DNA of 64,000 nt. It comes from Silicimonas algicola. GTDB lineage: Bacteria; Pseudomonadota; Alphaproteobacteria; Rhodobacterales; Rhodobacteraceae. The position numbers and the translations under genes were made by a program. The notes under the pieces were generated by a model that was not told the origin of the DNA, made no database searches, and worked only from the letters and a program-made list of their open reading frames with translations. The stretch is from NCBI RefSeq assembly GCF_003148765.1, contig NZ_QGGV01000003.1, forward strand, positions 306,171-370,170, given 5' to 3'. This document shows positions 1 through 7,151 of this stretch, in pieces; the stretch's first letter is position 1, and each line of letters starts with the position of its first letter.

Positions 1-591
1 CGTATGAACGAGAGACAGGCCGAGGGCGTCCGCCAGATCCTGCTGCTTGAAGGGCATCGGGCATTGGCCCTCGCGCGCGAGGCCGCTTTCCTGCGCTCGT
101 TTGTAGAACCGCAGAAGCCCCCACGAGATGCGCTCCATCGCCGAGAGTTGGCCGACCGAGGCCAGGATCTCACTCAGGAAATGCTCCTCCATCGCGGCCA
201 GCCACGTCAGATCGTAGGAGCGATGGGGCTGGTTCTTGAAGAGCGACCACAGATCGCTGCGGTCGAAGACACACAGAACCATCGGCGTCACCGCTTCGAC
301 CGAATGCTGCATCTCTCCCATGACACCGGCCTGCAAGCCGATGAAATCGCCGGGGAAAACGAAGTTCAGGACTTGGCGGTTGCCGTTCGGAAGGATCTTG
401 TACCGAAGTCCCATACCCTTCAGCGCGGTATAGAGTTGCGGACTGTTGGAGCCCTCCATCAAGAGAGGCGTGCCGGCACCGATATTGAGTTCGCCGGACT
501 TGAACCTGCGCATGAACGCAAGTTCTTCCCCCTTGAGTGTCTCGAACGTGTCCAGCTTCCGGAGAGGACATTCGGAACAATCAGTGACCAT
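1..591 (-). CDS. Crp/Fnr-family transcriptional regulator (3' end beyond window)
   Basis: I read this on the minus strand from ATG at 591; it stays open for 197 codons to the window edge, so the C-terminus is missing. The cyclic-nucleotide-binding-like beta-roll spans roughly residues 25-115 (VFPGDFIGL near 78-86). The dimerisation helix follows, and then the start of a helix-turn-helix (KQQDLADALGLS) just before the edge. Cysteines are seen at residues 5, 8 and 107. Classical FNR uses three N-terminal plus one central cysteine for its [4Fe-4S] cluster, so this ligand set looks incomplete. It is divergent from the receiver-like gene at 676. Family is confident; ligand and targets are unknown. 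Confidence 0.85.
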   Translation of the reverse strand, partial: MVTDCSECPLRKLDTFETLKGEELAFMRRFKSGELNIGAGTPLLMEGSNSPQLYTALKGMGLRYKILPNGNRQVLNFVFPGDFIGLQAGVMGEMQHSVEAVTPMVLCVFDRSDLWSLFKNQPHRSYDLTWLAAMEEHFLSEILASVGQLSAMERISWGLLRFYKRAQESGLAREGQCPMPFKQQDLADALGLSLVHT

Positions 592-604
592 GACCCCTCC
601 AGCT

Positions 605-628
605 ATGTCACAGTTAAATGTGAAACAT
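605..628. promoter_or_regulatory. Imperfect inverted repeat between divergent genes (candidate operator)
   Basis: The intergenic region between the Crp/Fnr gene and the receiver-like gene holds CACA-N6-TGTG flanked by ATGT and ACAT, with a 2-nt bulge on the right arm. A two-fold site between divergent genes next to a Crp/Fnr regulator suggests autoregulation. It does not match the classical FNR box (TTGAT-N4-ATCAA). This is inference from position and symmetry only. Confidence 0.3.
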
Positions 629-675
629 CGGTTTTGGTTCCATATTCCGCGCTCCGGGAAGGGAGCAGGAAACCG

Positions 676-1053
676 ATGAACGACTTCGTGAACGACTTCG
701 AGACGGGTGTGCCGCTGCGCTTCCTGATCGTTTCAGGGAAGGTGGTTCTTGCCGAGGACCTGGCCGAGATGCTGGAGACCGAGTTCGGTGCGACCGTCGA
801 TGTCTTCCGGACGCTCGACGAAGGAGCCTGGGCGCCGCATTACGGCGCTGCCTTTCTTGGAGTGCCGCTGCCCGAGATGATCCAGCACGATCGTGTGCGA
901 GATCTTCTGAAACGCGAAGTGCCAGTGGTCGTGGTCGATGGTGACCTTCCGTCGACCTACGAGATGGCCGGACTGCTCAACCTCGATCCTCCATTCCGCA
1001 AGGCTGACGTGACCTCTATTTTGCGCAAGTCACGGGTAATCGGACCCTTCTGA
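676..1053 (+). CDS. Degenerate response-regulator receiver-like protein, 125 aa
   Basis: ATG at 676 lies behind a GGGAGCAGG ribosome binding site. A longer in-frame reading back to position 4 is antisense to the Crp/Fnr gene and was discarded. The pattern [20 protein letters not shown], then a central hydrophobic strand ([10 protein letters not shown]), then [12 protein letters not shown], matches the alternating strand-helix layout of a CheY-like fold. The acidic pair after strand 1 is replaced by SG, and no aspartate sits where the phospho-acceptor should be. It is probably a phosphorylation-independent receiver or a protein-interaction module. Specific function is unknown. Confidence 0.65.
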   Translation: MNDFVNDFETGVPLRFLIVSGKVVLAEDLAEMLETEFGATVDVFRTLDEGAWAPHYGAAFLGVPLPEMIQHDRVRDLLKREVPVVVVDGDLPSTYEMAGLLNLDPPFRKADVTSILRKSRVIGPF

Positions 1054-1079
1054 GGCAACGCGCGTCTCCTCCGGGCCGC

Positions 1080-1104
1080 GGAACCGTGCGGACGCTGGCC
1101 GGTT
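1080..1104 (+). promoter_or_regulatory. Candidate EcfG-type promoter upstream of DUF1328 gene
   Basis: GGAAC at 1080-1084 and GTT at 1102-1104 are separated by 17 nt. The base before GTT is G instead of the C of the consensus GGAAC-N16/17-CGTT known for alphaproteobacterial EcfG sigma factors. The DUF1328 start codon follows 38 nt later. Confidence 0.5.
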
Positions 1105-1142
1105 GTTTCTCCAAACAGTGGTTCGTGAAAGGAGATACAACC

Positions 1143-1310
1143 ATGCTTGGTTGGGCCCTGACGTTTCTGGTGATAGCTGCGATCGCGGCGTTGTTCGGGT
1201 TTGGCGGCATTGCCGGCGCATCCGCTGGCATCGCTCAGATCCTGTTCTTCATCTTCATCGTTCTGTTTGTCGGCGCGCTCATCGCGCGCGCGGTTTCAGG
1301 ACGCACCTGA
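1143..1310 (+). CDS. DUF1328-family small membrane protein, 55 aa
   Basis: ATG at 1143 follows the strong ribosome binding site AAAGGAGAT. The 55-aa product is almost entirely two hydrophobic helices ([20 protein letters not shown] and the segment near residues 29-50) with a [11 protein letters not shown] linker. That is the pattern of the DUF1328/YtjA family of inner-membrane peptides. Biochemical role is unknown; relatives are often stress-induced. The EcfG-type promoter candidate just upstream and the nepR-ecfG pair 2.5 kb away suggest membership of the general stress regulon. Confidence 0.85.
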   Translation: MLGWALTFLVIAAIAALFGFGGIAGASAGIAQILFFIFIVLFVGALIARAVSGRT

Positions 1311-1448
1311 CAAGGCTTCGGGCGGCGAGGCTGCCCGAAGACGTCTCTGGAAGCTCCACCTCTCTCAGTCGCGCCCACATCAGAATTGCGCGAAAAATGG
1401 TCGACCGATGAGCCTCCAGGAGGTCGATCGATTCGCAATAGCCGTCGA

Positions 1449-2048
1449 TCAGGCCTGGCCGAGGGCCGATGTCTGGAACGACCGAAAAGCCACGACGGTG
1501 GCCTGAAGGATGTCGCGCGCCCGCGCGCTGCCCGGGTCGATCCCGTCCAAAGCGGCGCAGGACGCCGACCAGGCACCACGGACGTCGATCCGGTCCATGT
1601 AGGCGGGCAGGGGAGATGGCATCGCCCAGTTCCGCCGCATCGCCTCGACGCCGAGGCGCGACCCGAGGACCACATAAGCCGCTGCGAGGGGTTCGTCGCA
1701 TCGCGGCATCGCCAGCTTCAATGGCTCGAGGTTGCGCCGCGCGCAGTCCTTCTCGAGAGCCGCCTTCAGGCGCGACGAGGCTCCGCGCACGCGACGCGAC
1801 CGATGAGCGGCAAGAGCGGGGAAAAGGTGGCGGACGGCGCTGGCGTGGGCCGACAGAAAGCGGCTCATCGTCCCCGCGGGGTCGGCCTCGAACCACGAGA
1901 ACGCAGCTTCGGCGTCATCGTGAAGGCCGCGGGTTTCCTGGCGGAGAACATGACGAAAGCCTCTGGACTTTCCTTCTGGGGTCACGCGGGCCGCAAGGTC
2001 GGTATCGAAATGCAAAAGAGAGACGCTCCTGAGCGGAAGAACCCGCAT
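1449..2048 (-). CDS. Heme oxygenase-like protein (biliverdin-producing type), up to 199 aa
   Basis: The segment RHVLRQETRGLHDDAEAAF near residues 32-50 carries the proximal-histidine motif of bacterial heme oxygenases (LR..T..LH...E). Overall length (~190 aa) and the all-helical composition fit the family, which opens heme to biliverdin, CO and iron. No bacteriophytochrome gene is seen nearby. The start is uncertain. ATG at 2048 lies between the -35 and -10 elements of a candidate EcfG promoter. A TTG at 2015, preceded by AGGAG, would give a protein 11 residues shorter that keeps the whole domain. Confidence 0.7.
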   Translation of the reverse strand: MRVLPLRSVSLLHFDTDLAARVTPEGKSRGFRHVLRQETRGLHDDAEAAFSWFEADPAGTMSRFLSAHASAVRHLFPALAAHRSRRVRGASSRLKAALEKDCARRNLEPLKLAMPRCDEPLAAAYVVLGSRLGVEAMRRNWAMPSPLPAYMDRIDVRGAWSASCAALDGIDPGSARARDILQATVVAFRSFQTSALGQA

Positions 2049-2064
2049 CGGACCGAGAGGTTCC
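2040..2064 (-). promoter_or_regulatory. Candidate EcfG-type promoter overlapping heme oxygenase 5' end
   Basis: On the minus strand GGAAC (2064-2060) and GTT (2042-2040) are 17 nt apart, with G before GTT. If used, transcription would begin near 2034, downstream of the ATG at 2048, favouring the TTG start at 2015. Confidence 0.4.
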
Positions 2065-2104
2065 CCGCGCCGAAGGGAATTACATAGCGGTCGCGGACGG
2101 AAGG

Positions 2105-3022
2105 TTAAAGGAGGCTTTCCAGAAGCCGCATCGCGTCGCGGATCGTGGCATTGGGCGGTGGCGGCGCAGCCGATGTGGGCGCGGGAGCAGGGTAGGGGTT
2201 GGCCCGACCGAACCGCGCGAAAAGGCTGGTCAGATCCGGCTCCATTGCCGCAAGTATCCGAGCGCGATCATCCGCAGGGATGTCGAAGGGCGGGCTGGCG
2301 GCGAAGGCGTCTCGGGCGCGCGCGAACAATCTTTTCTGCCGTCTGTCGTCCATGCCGATGGCCTTGGCGTGACGCATCAGTTCGACCACCGGTCCAGGGA
2401 CGCTGGCGTTCGGCCTGCCCGGCGGGTCGCAAGGCACCTCCCCCGTCCCCATGAACTGTCGCAGACGTGCCAGGGGTGGCGCGTCCTCGTACAGCTCGAC
2501 CCTCATCGCCTCGTCGCCGAAGACGTCGGCCCAGGCTGTGACGCACGTCCGATAGTCCATCTCCGGCGCGATCCGGCGAGGGTCGTCGATGAAGCGCGAC
2601 ACCGGCACCGAGAAGCCGTTTCCAGGCTGCTTGGTCTTCTGATTGTAGCACGACAGAAGGAAGTCGTCCGGCTTCCGCAGGAAGGTCACGATCCTCGCCG
2701 GGCCGACGCGCGCACGAAGCCGGGCGATGGCGTCGGGCGGGCAGGCAAAGAACTCTTCGCTCGACAGAAGGACCGCACGTCCACCGAAGCGCTCCAGCAC
2801 CCGCGACAGCACATCCAGCTCTTGCGTCGCATCCGGTCTTTCGCCGCCGGGCAGGGGTTTGCCTTTCAGGGCGAACGCCAGACGATGCTGGGCGGGAAAC
2901 ATCCAGTTGACCCGCGGATAGAGCACGCCGCGCCGTCGCAAAGTCGCCGCCGCACCCGCAAAGGCGGTCTGTATGGCGGTTGTCCCTGTCTTGTGAGGGC
3001 CTATGTGGATCGTCAGTTCCAT
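2105..3022 (-). CDS. Sulfotransferase-like protein, 305 aa
   Basis: The N-terminus HIGPHKTGTTAIQTAF (residues 6-21) is the 5'-phosphosulfate-binding loop of PAPS-dependent sulfotransferases. VTFLRKPDDFLLSCYNQ, near residues 132-148, fits the 3'-phosphate-binding motif. No signal peptide or transmembrane helix is visible, so it should be cytosolic. The ATG at 3022 begins directly before the first beta strand. The gene is monocistronic between heme oxygenase (same strand) and hemerythrin (divergent). The acceptor substrate cannot be deduced. Confidence 0.75.
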   Translation of the reverse strand: MELTIHIGPHKTGTTAIQTAFAGAAATLRRRGVLYPRVNWMFPAQHRLAFALKGKPLPGGERPDATQELDVLSRVLERFGGRAVLLSSEEFFACPPDAIARLRARVGPARIVTFLRKPDDFLLSCYNQKTKQPGNGFSVPVSRFIDDPRRIAPEMDYRTCVTAWADVFGDEAMRVELYEDAPPLARLRQFMGTGEVPCDPPGRPNASVPGPVVELMRHAKAIGMDDRRQKRLFARARDAFAASPPFDIPADDRARILAAMEPDLTSLFARFGRANPYPAPAPTSAAPPPPNATIRDAMRLLESLL

Positions 3023-3078
3023 CCCGCGCCCGAACGCTCTAGACCGGCAACGAGTGCCGGCAGAAAGGTAAATATTCG

Positions 3079-3654
3079 GTGGATGACCCGCATCTGGCCC
3101 TGGAAGAGCGAAGCGCCCTTCCCGACGCGCTGCGTGTCCTTCTGGAGTCCTATCCGCGCGATGCCTGGGAGGCCGACCCCAACTTCAGCGGCCTGATCCG
3201 CTTCTGGCTCGACCGTCACCTGATGTTCCGCAAGCTGACTGCGACAATGGCGACCGAAGCCGAGCAAGCTCTCGACGGCGAGCTGTCGCCCGACGTCTTC
3301 GCGTCCCATCTGTCGCGCTACGGCTCGATGTTCATGGGCGAGCTTCACGGCCACCACATGATCGAGGACGCACACTACTTCCCTCACCTCAAGTCGCTCG
3401 ACACGAGGCTGACGCGCGGCTTCGAGATCCTCGACCGCGATCATCATGCCATCGACGGTCATCTCGAGGCTTTCGCCCAGGACGCAAACGGAGCGCTGCG
3501 GGCTGTCGCCGCCCGGACGGGGCACAAGGATGCGACCGCGACGTTCGGCAAGGGACTCGCCCGGCTGGAAGGATTTCTCGACCGCCATCTGACCGACGAA
3601 GAGGAGCTTGTCGTGCCTGTCCTGCTCAGGTTCGCGCCTGCCGGTCTGACCTGA
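3079..3654 (+). CDS. Hemerythrin HHE cation-binding domain protein, 191 aa
   Basis: The diiron ligand pattern is distributed over four helices: a histidine in FWLDRHLMFRKL, HGHHMIEDAHYFPHL near residues 90-106, ILDRDHHAIDGHLEAF near 116-131, and FLDRHLTDEEELVVPVLL near the C-terminus. The reading starts at GTG 3079 behind AAAGG. A short inverted repeat (CCGGCA-N5-TGCCGG) lies just upstream. Bacterial hemerythrins bind O2 or NO or handle iron. The gene sits immediately before nepR-ecfG, so a stress role is plausible. Cytosolic. Confidence 0.85.
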   Translation: MDDPHLALEERSALPDALRVLLESYPRDAWEADPNFSGLIRFWLDRHLMFRKLTATMATEAEQALDGELSPDVFASHLSRYGSMFMGELHGHHMIEDAHYFPHLKSLDTRLTRGFEILDRDHHAIDGHLEAFAQDANGALRAVAARTGHKDATATFGKGLARLEGFLDRHLTDEEELVVPVLLRFAPAGLT

Positions 3655-3679
3655 CTTCATCCTCCGTGCGCCGTCTTAG

Positions 3680-3705
3680 GCAACAATTGCCTCTGTCCGT
3701 GCGTT
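3680..3705 (+). promoter_or_regulatory. Candidate autoregulated EcfG-type promoter of nepR-ecfG
   Basis: GCAAC (3680-3684) and CGTT (3702-3705) are 17 nt apart, one mismatch from GGAAC-N17-CGTT. The nepR ATG lies 49 nt downstream. EcfG operons are commonly self-activated in alphaproteobacteria, so the position fits. Confidence 0.45.
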
Positions 3706-3754
3706 CCTTCTTAGAGAGGCGACCCAGCCACATCCGTTTCCATTGGAATTTGAA

Positions 3755-3922
3755 ATGCCGGACGATCCACAGCGCAAGACCATGTCCGATACCGTCGACC
3801 GGAATCTGCGGTCGGCCTACGCGCGGGTTCTGGACGAGGAGATGCCGGAACAGTTCGAGGTGCTTCTGGAACGTCTGAGACAAAAGCGGCTATCGACACC
3901 GACGCCCGGGTCCGAGGATTGA
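3755..3922 (+). CDS. nepR: NepR-family anti-sigma factor, 55 aa
   Basis: Reading from ATG 3755 gives a 55-residue acidic peptide. Its core DRNLRSAYARVLDEEMPEQF followed by LLERLR is the characteristic two-helix NepR motif (LR..Y..v..E.mP..f..LL..L). NepR sequesters EcfG until phosphorylated PhyR displaces it. The stop overlaps the ecfG ATG (TGATG), implying translational coupling. PhyR and its kinases, usually adjacent, are not in this window. Confidence 0.9.
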   Translation: MPDDPQRKTMSDTVDRNLRSAYARVLDEEMPEQFEVLLERLRQKRLSTPTPGSED

Positions 3923-4479
3923 TGCGCCCCGATACCTCGCGCGAGGATGTGGTCGAACACCTCGTTGCGATGCGCGCCTTTGCGCATTCGCTGTGTCCGA
4001 ACCGAGCGGTGGCCGACGACATCGTGCAGGACGCTGTCGTGAAGGCCTGGACCAATTTCGGGAAGTACAGGCCGGGCACCAACCTCCGTGCCTGGCTCTT
4101 CACCATCACCCGCAACACTTACTATTCCCACCTTCGAAAGGCGCGGCACCGGTTCGAGGACATCGACGGCCCGCTTGCCGCCGCGCTGGCGACGCGGCCC
4201 GACCACGATGGCCGCCTTGACCTCGACGATGTGATGGCCGCCGTCGCCAGCCTGTCGGTCGAGCAGCGCGAGGCGCTCCTTCTCGTCGGTTCGTCCGGCT
4301 TCTCGTACGAGGAAGCGGCCGAGATGTGCGGCATCTCCCTGGGGACGCTCAAGAGCCGCATCTCGCGCGGGCGCAAGGCACTGTCCGAAGTGATGGAAAC
4401 GGGTGTCTCGGAAGTGGTGCAGATCGGGGGCGCCGTCACGTGCCGGATCGTAGACCGCCGGGGTCCTCTGGCGCGCTAG
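3922..4479 (+). CDS. ecfG: EcfG-family ECF sigma factor (general stress response), 185 aa
   Basis: Region sigma-2 (HSLCPNRAVADDIVQDAVVKA near residues 22-42, with LRAWLFTITRNTYYSH near 56-71) and region sigma-4 (LSVEQREALLLVGSSGFSYE near 110-129, then EAAEMCGISLGTLKSRISRGR) are complete. Coupling to nepR places it in the ECF15/EcfG group that directs the alphaproteobacterial general stress response. I chose ATG 3922, which overlaps the nepR stop, over a TTG one codon earlier. The 3' end overlaps the convergent flavoprotein gene by four bases. The C-terminal ~30 residues after the sigma-4 helix extend beyond the usual domain. Confidence 0.92.
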   Translation: MRPDTSREDVVEHLVAMRAFAHSLCPNRAVADDIVQDAVVKAWTNFGKYRPGTNLRAWLFTITRNTYYSHLRKARHRFEDIDGPLAAALATRPDHDGRLDLDDVMAAVASLSVEQREALLLVGSSGFSYEEAAEMCGISLGTLKSRISRGRKALSEVMETGVSEVVQIGGAVTCRIVDRRGPLAR

Positions 4480-5882
4480 TCGGCGCCGAGGATCTTGCCC
4501 GGGTTCATGATCCCGTCGGGATCGATGGCGCGTTTGATCGCGCTCATCACGCTGGCGGCGCCTCCTGTCTCCTTTACGAGGGACAACATCTTGCCCTGAC
4601 CGACGCCGTGCTCGCCGGTGATCGTCCCGTCGAGTTCCAGCGCCATCTCCGAAAGCCACGAGATGAAGCCGTCGCACTTGGCGCGTTCCTCGGCGTCGTC
4701 GGGATCGACGAGGATCGTGTTGTGGAAGTTACCGTCGCCGACATGGCCGAGCACGGGCGACAGAAGACCCAGTTCCGCCGCGCGCGCCTGGCTGCGTGTC
4801 ACCGCCTCGGCCAGGTTCGAGATCGGCACGCACACGTCCGTCGCTATGGCCTGCGCGCCGGGCCGCAAGGTCAGCATGGCCCAGTAGGCGTCGTGCCGCG
4901 CCTGCCAGAGCTTGTTGCGCGCCTCGGCCGTCGTGGTCCAGGTGAAGCCGGTGCCGCCGACCTCGGAGGCGATGTCGCCAAAGGCCTCGGCCTGCTCGGC
5001 GACGCCGGCGGAGGAGCCGTGAAATTCCAGCAGAAGGAGCGGTGCCACGGGAAGGTCGAGACCGGCGTAGCCGTTGATCGCGCCGACGCTCTCGGCATCG
5101 AGAAGTTCCATCCGAGCGACGGGGATGCCCATCTGGATCGTCAGGATGACCGCGTTGCAGGCCGCCTCGACCGACGGAAAGGTGCAGCGGGCCGAGGACA
5201 TCGCTTCGGGGATGCCATAGAGGCGCAGGGTCAGCTCGGTGATGACGCCAAGCGTGCCCTCCGAGCCGACCATGAGCCGCGTCAGGTCGTAGCCCGCGCT
5301 CGATTTCTTGGCGCGCCGGCCGGTGCGGATGACCTCGCCCGAGGGTAGCACGACCTCCAGCGACAGGACGTTGTCGCGCATCGTGCCGTAGCGAACCGCG
5401 TTCGTCCCCGAGGCTCGCGTCGCGGCCATGCCGCCGAGCGAGGCGTCGGCGCCGGGGTCGATCGGGAAGAAAAGGCCGGTGGCGCGCAGATGCTCGTTCA
5501 GCGCTTTCCGCGTCACGCCGGGCTGCACGACGGCGTCGAGATCCTCGGGGTGGACCGCCAGAACGCGGTTCATCCGCGTCGTGTCGACCGAGATGCCACC
5601 CGCCGGCGCATTCACATGTCCCTCGAGCGACGTACCCGTGCCGAACGGAATGACGGGCACGCGGTGCGCGGCACAGGCGCGCACCACATCGGCCACGTCT
5701 TCGGTCGTCTCGGCGAAGATCACGGCGTCGGGCGGCTGGTTCGGGATCCAGGTCGTCGTGTGACCGTGCTGCTCGCGGATCGCACGGCCGGTCTGGCAGC
5801 GGTCGGCGAAGCGTTGGCGCAGGATTCCGACGACCGTTTCTATGCCGGTGTCATTGCGGGGAAGCGACGAGACGTGAACCAT
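4476..5882 (-). CDS. FAD-linked oxidase, D-lactate dehydrogenase/GlcD type, 468 aa
   Basis: The PCMH-type FAD-binding domain is visible (PDAVIFAETTEDVADVVRAC, then PVIPFGTGTSLEGH), followed by the FAD-oxidase C-terminal domain (LGHVGDGNFHNTILV and TGEHGVGQGKML). These are signatures of the cytochrome-linked D-lactate dehydrogenase/glycolate oxidase GlcD group, which oxidises 2-hydroxy acids and passes electrons to the respiratory chain. A TTG 54 bases further upstream would add a non-homologous leader, so I prefer ATG 5882. No glcE/glcF partners are adjacent. Substrate (D-lactate, glycolate or another hydroxyacid) is unresolved. Confidence 0.85.
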   Translation of the reverse strand: MVHVSSLPRNDTGIETVVGILRQRFADRCQTGRAIREQHGHTTTWIPNQPPDAVIFAETTEDVADVVRACAAHRVPVIPFGTGTSLEGHVNAPAGGISVDTTRMNRVLAVHPEDLDAVVQPGVTRKALNEHLRATGLFFPIDPGADASLGGMAATRASGTNAVRYGTMRDNVLSLEVVLPSGEVIRTGRRAKKSSAGYDLTRLMVGSEGTLGVITELTLRLYGIPEAMSSARCTFPSVEAACNAVILTIQMGIPVARMELLDAESVGAINGYAGLDLPVAPLLLLEFHGSSAGVAEQAEAFGDIASEVGGTGFTWTTTAEARNKLWQARHDAYWAMLTLRPGAQAIATDVCVPISNLAEAVTRSQARAAELGLLSPVLGHVGDGNFHNTILVDPDDAEERAKCDGFISWLSEMALELDGTITGEHGVGQGKMLSLVKETGGAASVMSAIKRAIDPDGIMNPGKILGAD

Positions 5883-5943
5883 GGCCCGGATATGGACCTT
5901 GATTCCACATCGCCGCAATGAGGAATATTCAGGCAACAGTATG

Positions 5944-5968
5944 GGAACTTTCGTACATCCGTTGCGTT
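5944..5968 (+). promoter_or_regulatory. Perfect EcfG-type promoter upstream of 67-aa membrane protein
   Basis: GGAAC (5944-5948), 16 nt, CGTT (5965-5968) is an exact match to the alphaproteobacterial EcfG consensus. It lies in the intergenic region and points at the small membrane protein at 6076, leaving a leader of about 100 nt. Confidence 0.65.
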
Positions 5969-6075
5969 AAGCCGCCTATCGTCATCTTTTCGCCACTTTT
6001 CACGACGAATTCATGGAGTCGCGGCCTATCTGCCCGGTCGCACTGCTAAAACTAAAAAACCGTGGGGATACCGAA

Positions 6076-6279
6076 ATGAGCTTGCTGCCCATCGTTCCGG
6101 TGTTGTTGTTGGTACTCGTGGCCGCCTGGTTTTTCTGGCCCATCGTCATTGATCCGATCGCGCGCAACGCATCGCGCGGCGACAGGGACGACAGGGACCG
6201 CCTGGCCGAATCCCTCTTCGACGCCTGGAGCGAGCACGGCTCGAATCCCGGCCTTCTCGTTCGCACGAGTCGCGGCTGA
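6076..6279 (+). CDS. Small single-pass membrane protein of unknown function, 67 aa
   Basis: ATG 6076 is chosen over an upstream in-frame ATG because it opens directly into a membrane helix (MSLLPIVPVLLLVLVAAWFF). The remaining ~45 residues are charged and probably cytoplasmic (ASRGDRDDRDRLAESLFDAW). I do not recognise the family. The exact EcfG-type promoter upstream suggests stress induction. Confidence 0.55.
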   Translation: MSLLPIVPVLLLVLVAAWFFWPIVIDPIARNASRGDRDDRDRLAESLFDAWSEHGSNPGLLVRTSRG

Positions 6280-6407
6280 CCGGCCATCAGGCTGTTCAGC
6301 GATTGAACATTCGGAGGTCGGGTGCCTTGCAGGCCCCGTCCGCCGACACTAAGACTCTGGCAAGATCCAGGGCGTAAGAACGCGAGCGAAAGAGGCAGAC
6401 GAGGCAG

Positions 6408-7037
6408 ATGCAAGATCCTACCGAAACCTACATGAATCTCGTCCCGATGGTGGTCGAACAGACCAGCCGGGGCGAACGCGCCTACGATATCTTCTCGCGG
6501 CTGCTGAAGGAGCGCATCGTCTTCGTCAACGGTCCGGTCCACGACGGGATGAGCCAGCTTGTCGTCGCACAGCTGCTTCACCTCGAAGCCGAGAACCCGT
6601 CGAAGGAAATCTCGATGTACATCAACTCGCCCGGCGGCGTCGTGACCTCGGGCCTGTCGATCTACGACACGATGCAATACATTCGTCCGAAGATCTCGAC
6701 GCTGGTCGTGGGGCAGGCGGCCTCGATGGGCTCGCTGCTTCTGGCCGCGGGCGAAAAGGGGATGCGCTATTCCCTGCCGAACTCCTCGATCATGGTTCAC
6801 CAACCGTCCGGCGGCTATCAGGGCCAGGCGACCGACATCATGATCCACGCCCGATACACCGAAAAGCTGAAGCGGCGGCTGAACGACATCTATGTCCACC
6901 ACACCGGCCAAAGCCTCGAGGCGGTCGACAAGGCGCTAGAGCGGGACAATTTCATGACACCCGACGATGCAAAGGATTGGGGTCTCATCGACGAGATCGT
7001 GACCACTCGGGCGAAGCCTGACGACAACGCTTCGTGA
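6408..7037 (+). CDS. clpP: ATP-dependent Clp protease proteolytic subunit ClpP, 209 aa
   Basis: The catalytic triad contexts are clear: serine in [10 protein letters not shown] near residue 104, histidine in [15 protein letters not shown] near residue 129, and aspartate near residue 178. The N-terminal axial segment [20 protein letters not shown] is typical. Length is normal. The product forms the tetradecameric serine protease chamber fed by ClpX or ClpA. clpX follows 114 nt later in the same orientation. Confidence 0.97.
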   Translation: MQDPTETYMNLVPMVVEQTSRGERAYDIFSRLLKERIVFVNGPVHDGMSQLVVAQLLHLEAENPSKEISMYINSPGGVVTSGLSIYDTMQYIRPKISTLVVGQAASMGSLLLAAGEKGMRYSLPNSSIMVHQPSGGYQGQATDIMIHARYTEKLKRRLNDIYVHHTGQSLEAVDKALERDNFMTPDDAKDWGLIDEIVTTRAKPDDNAS

Positions 7038-7151
7038 TCGGGCTTAAGCCTGTCGGCAATTTGGCGTTGTACCCCCCGGGGTGCTCGCTTAGGGTTCTGG
7101 AAAGACTGGTAATGCCCTTCCGGCAGGGGCGCGAGGCCGAGAGGTTTGGGA

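Noticed and set aside
3680-3709. Minus-strand GGAAC-N18-GTT at the nepR promoter
   Set aside because: Spacing is one base too long and it points antisense into the hemerythrin gene. The plus-strand GCAAC-N17-CGTT fits better.
7060-7085. ACCCCCCGGGGT palindrome between clpP and clpX
   Set aside because: The arms are short and there is no T-tract or known operator match; too weak to call a terminator or regulatory site.
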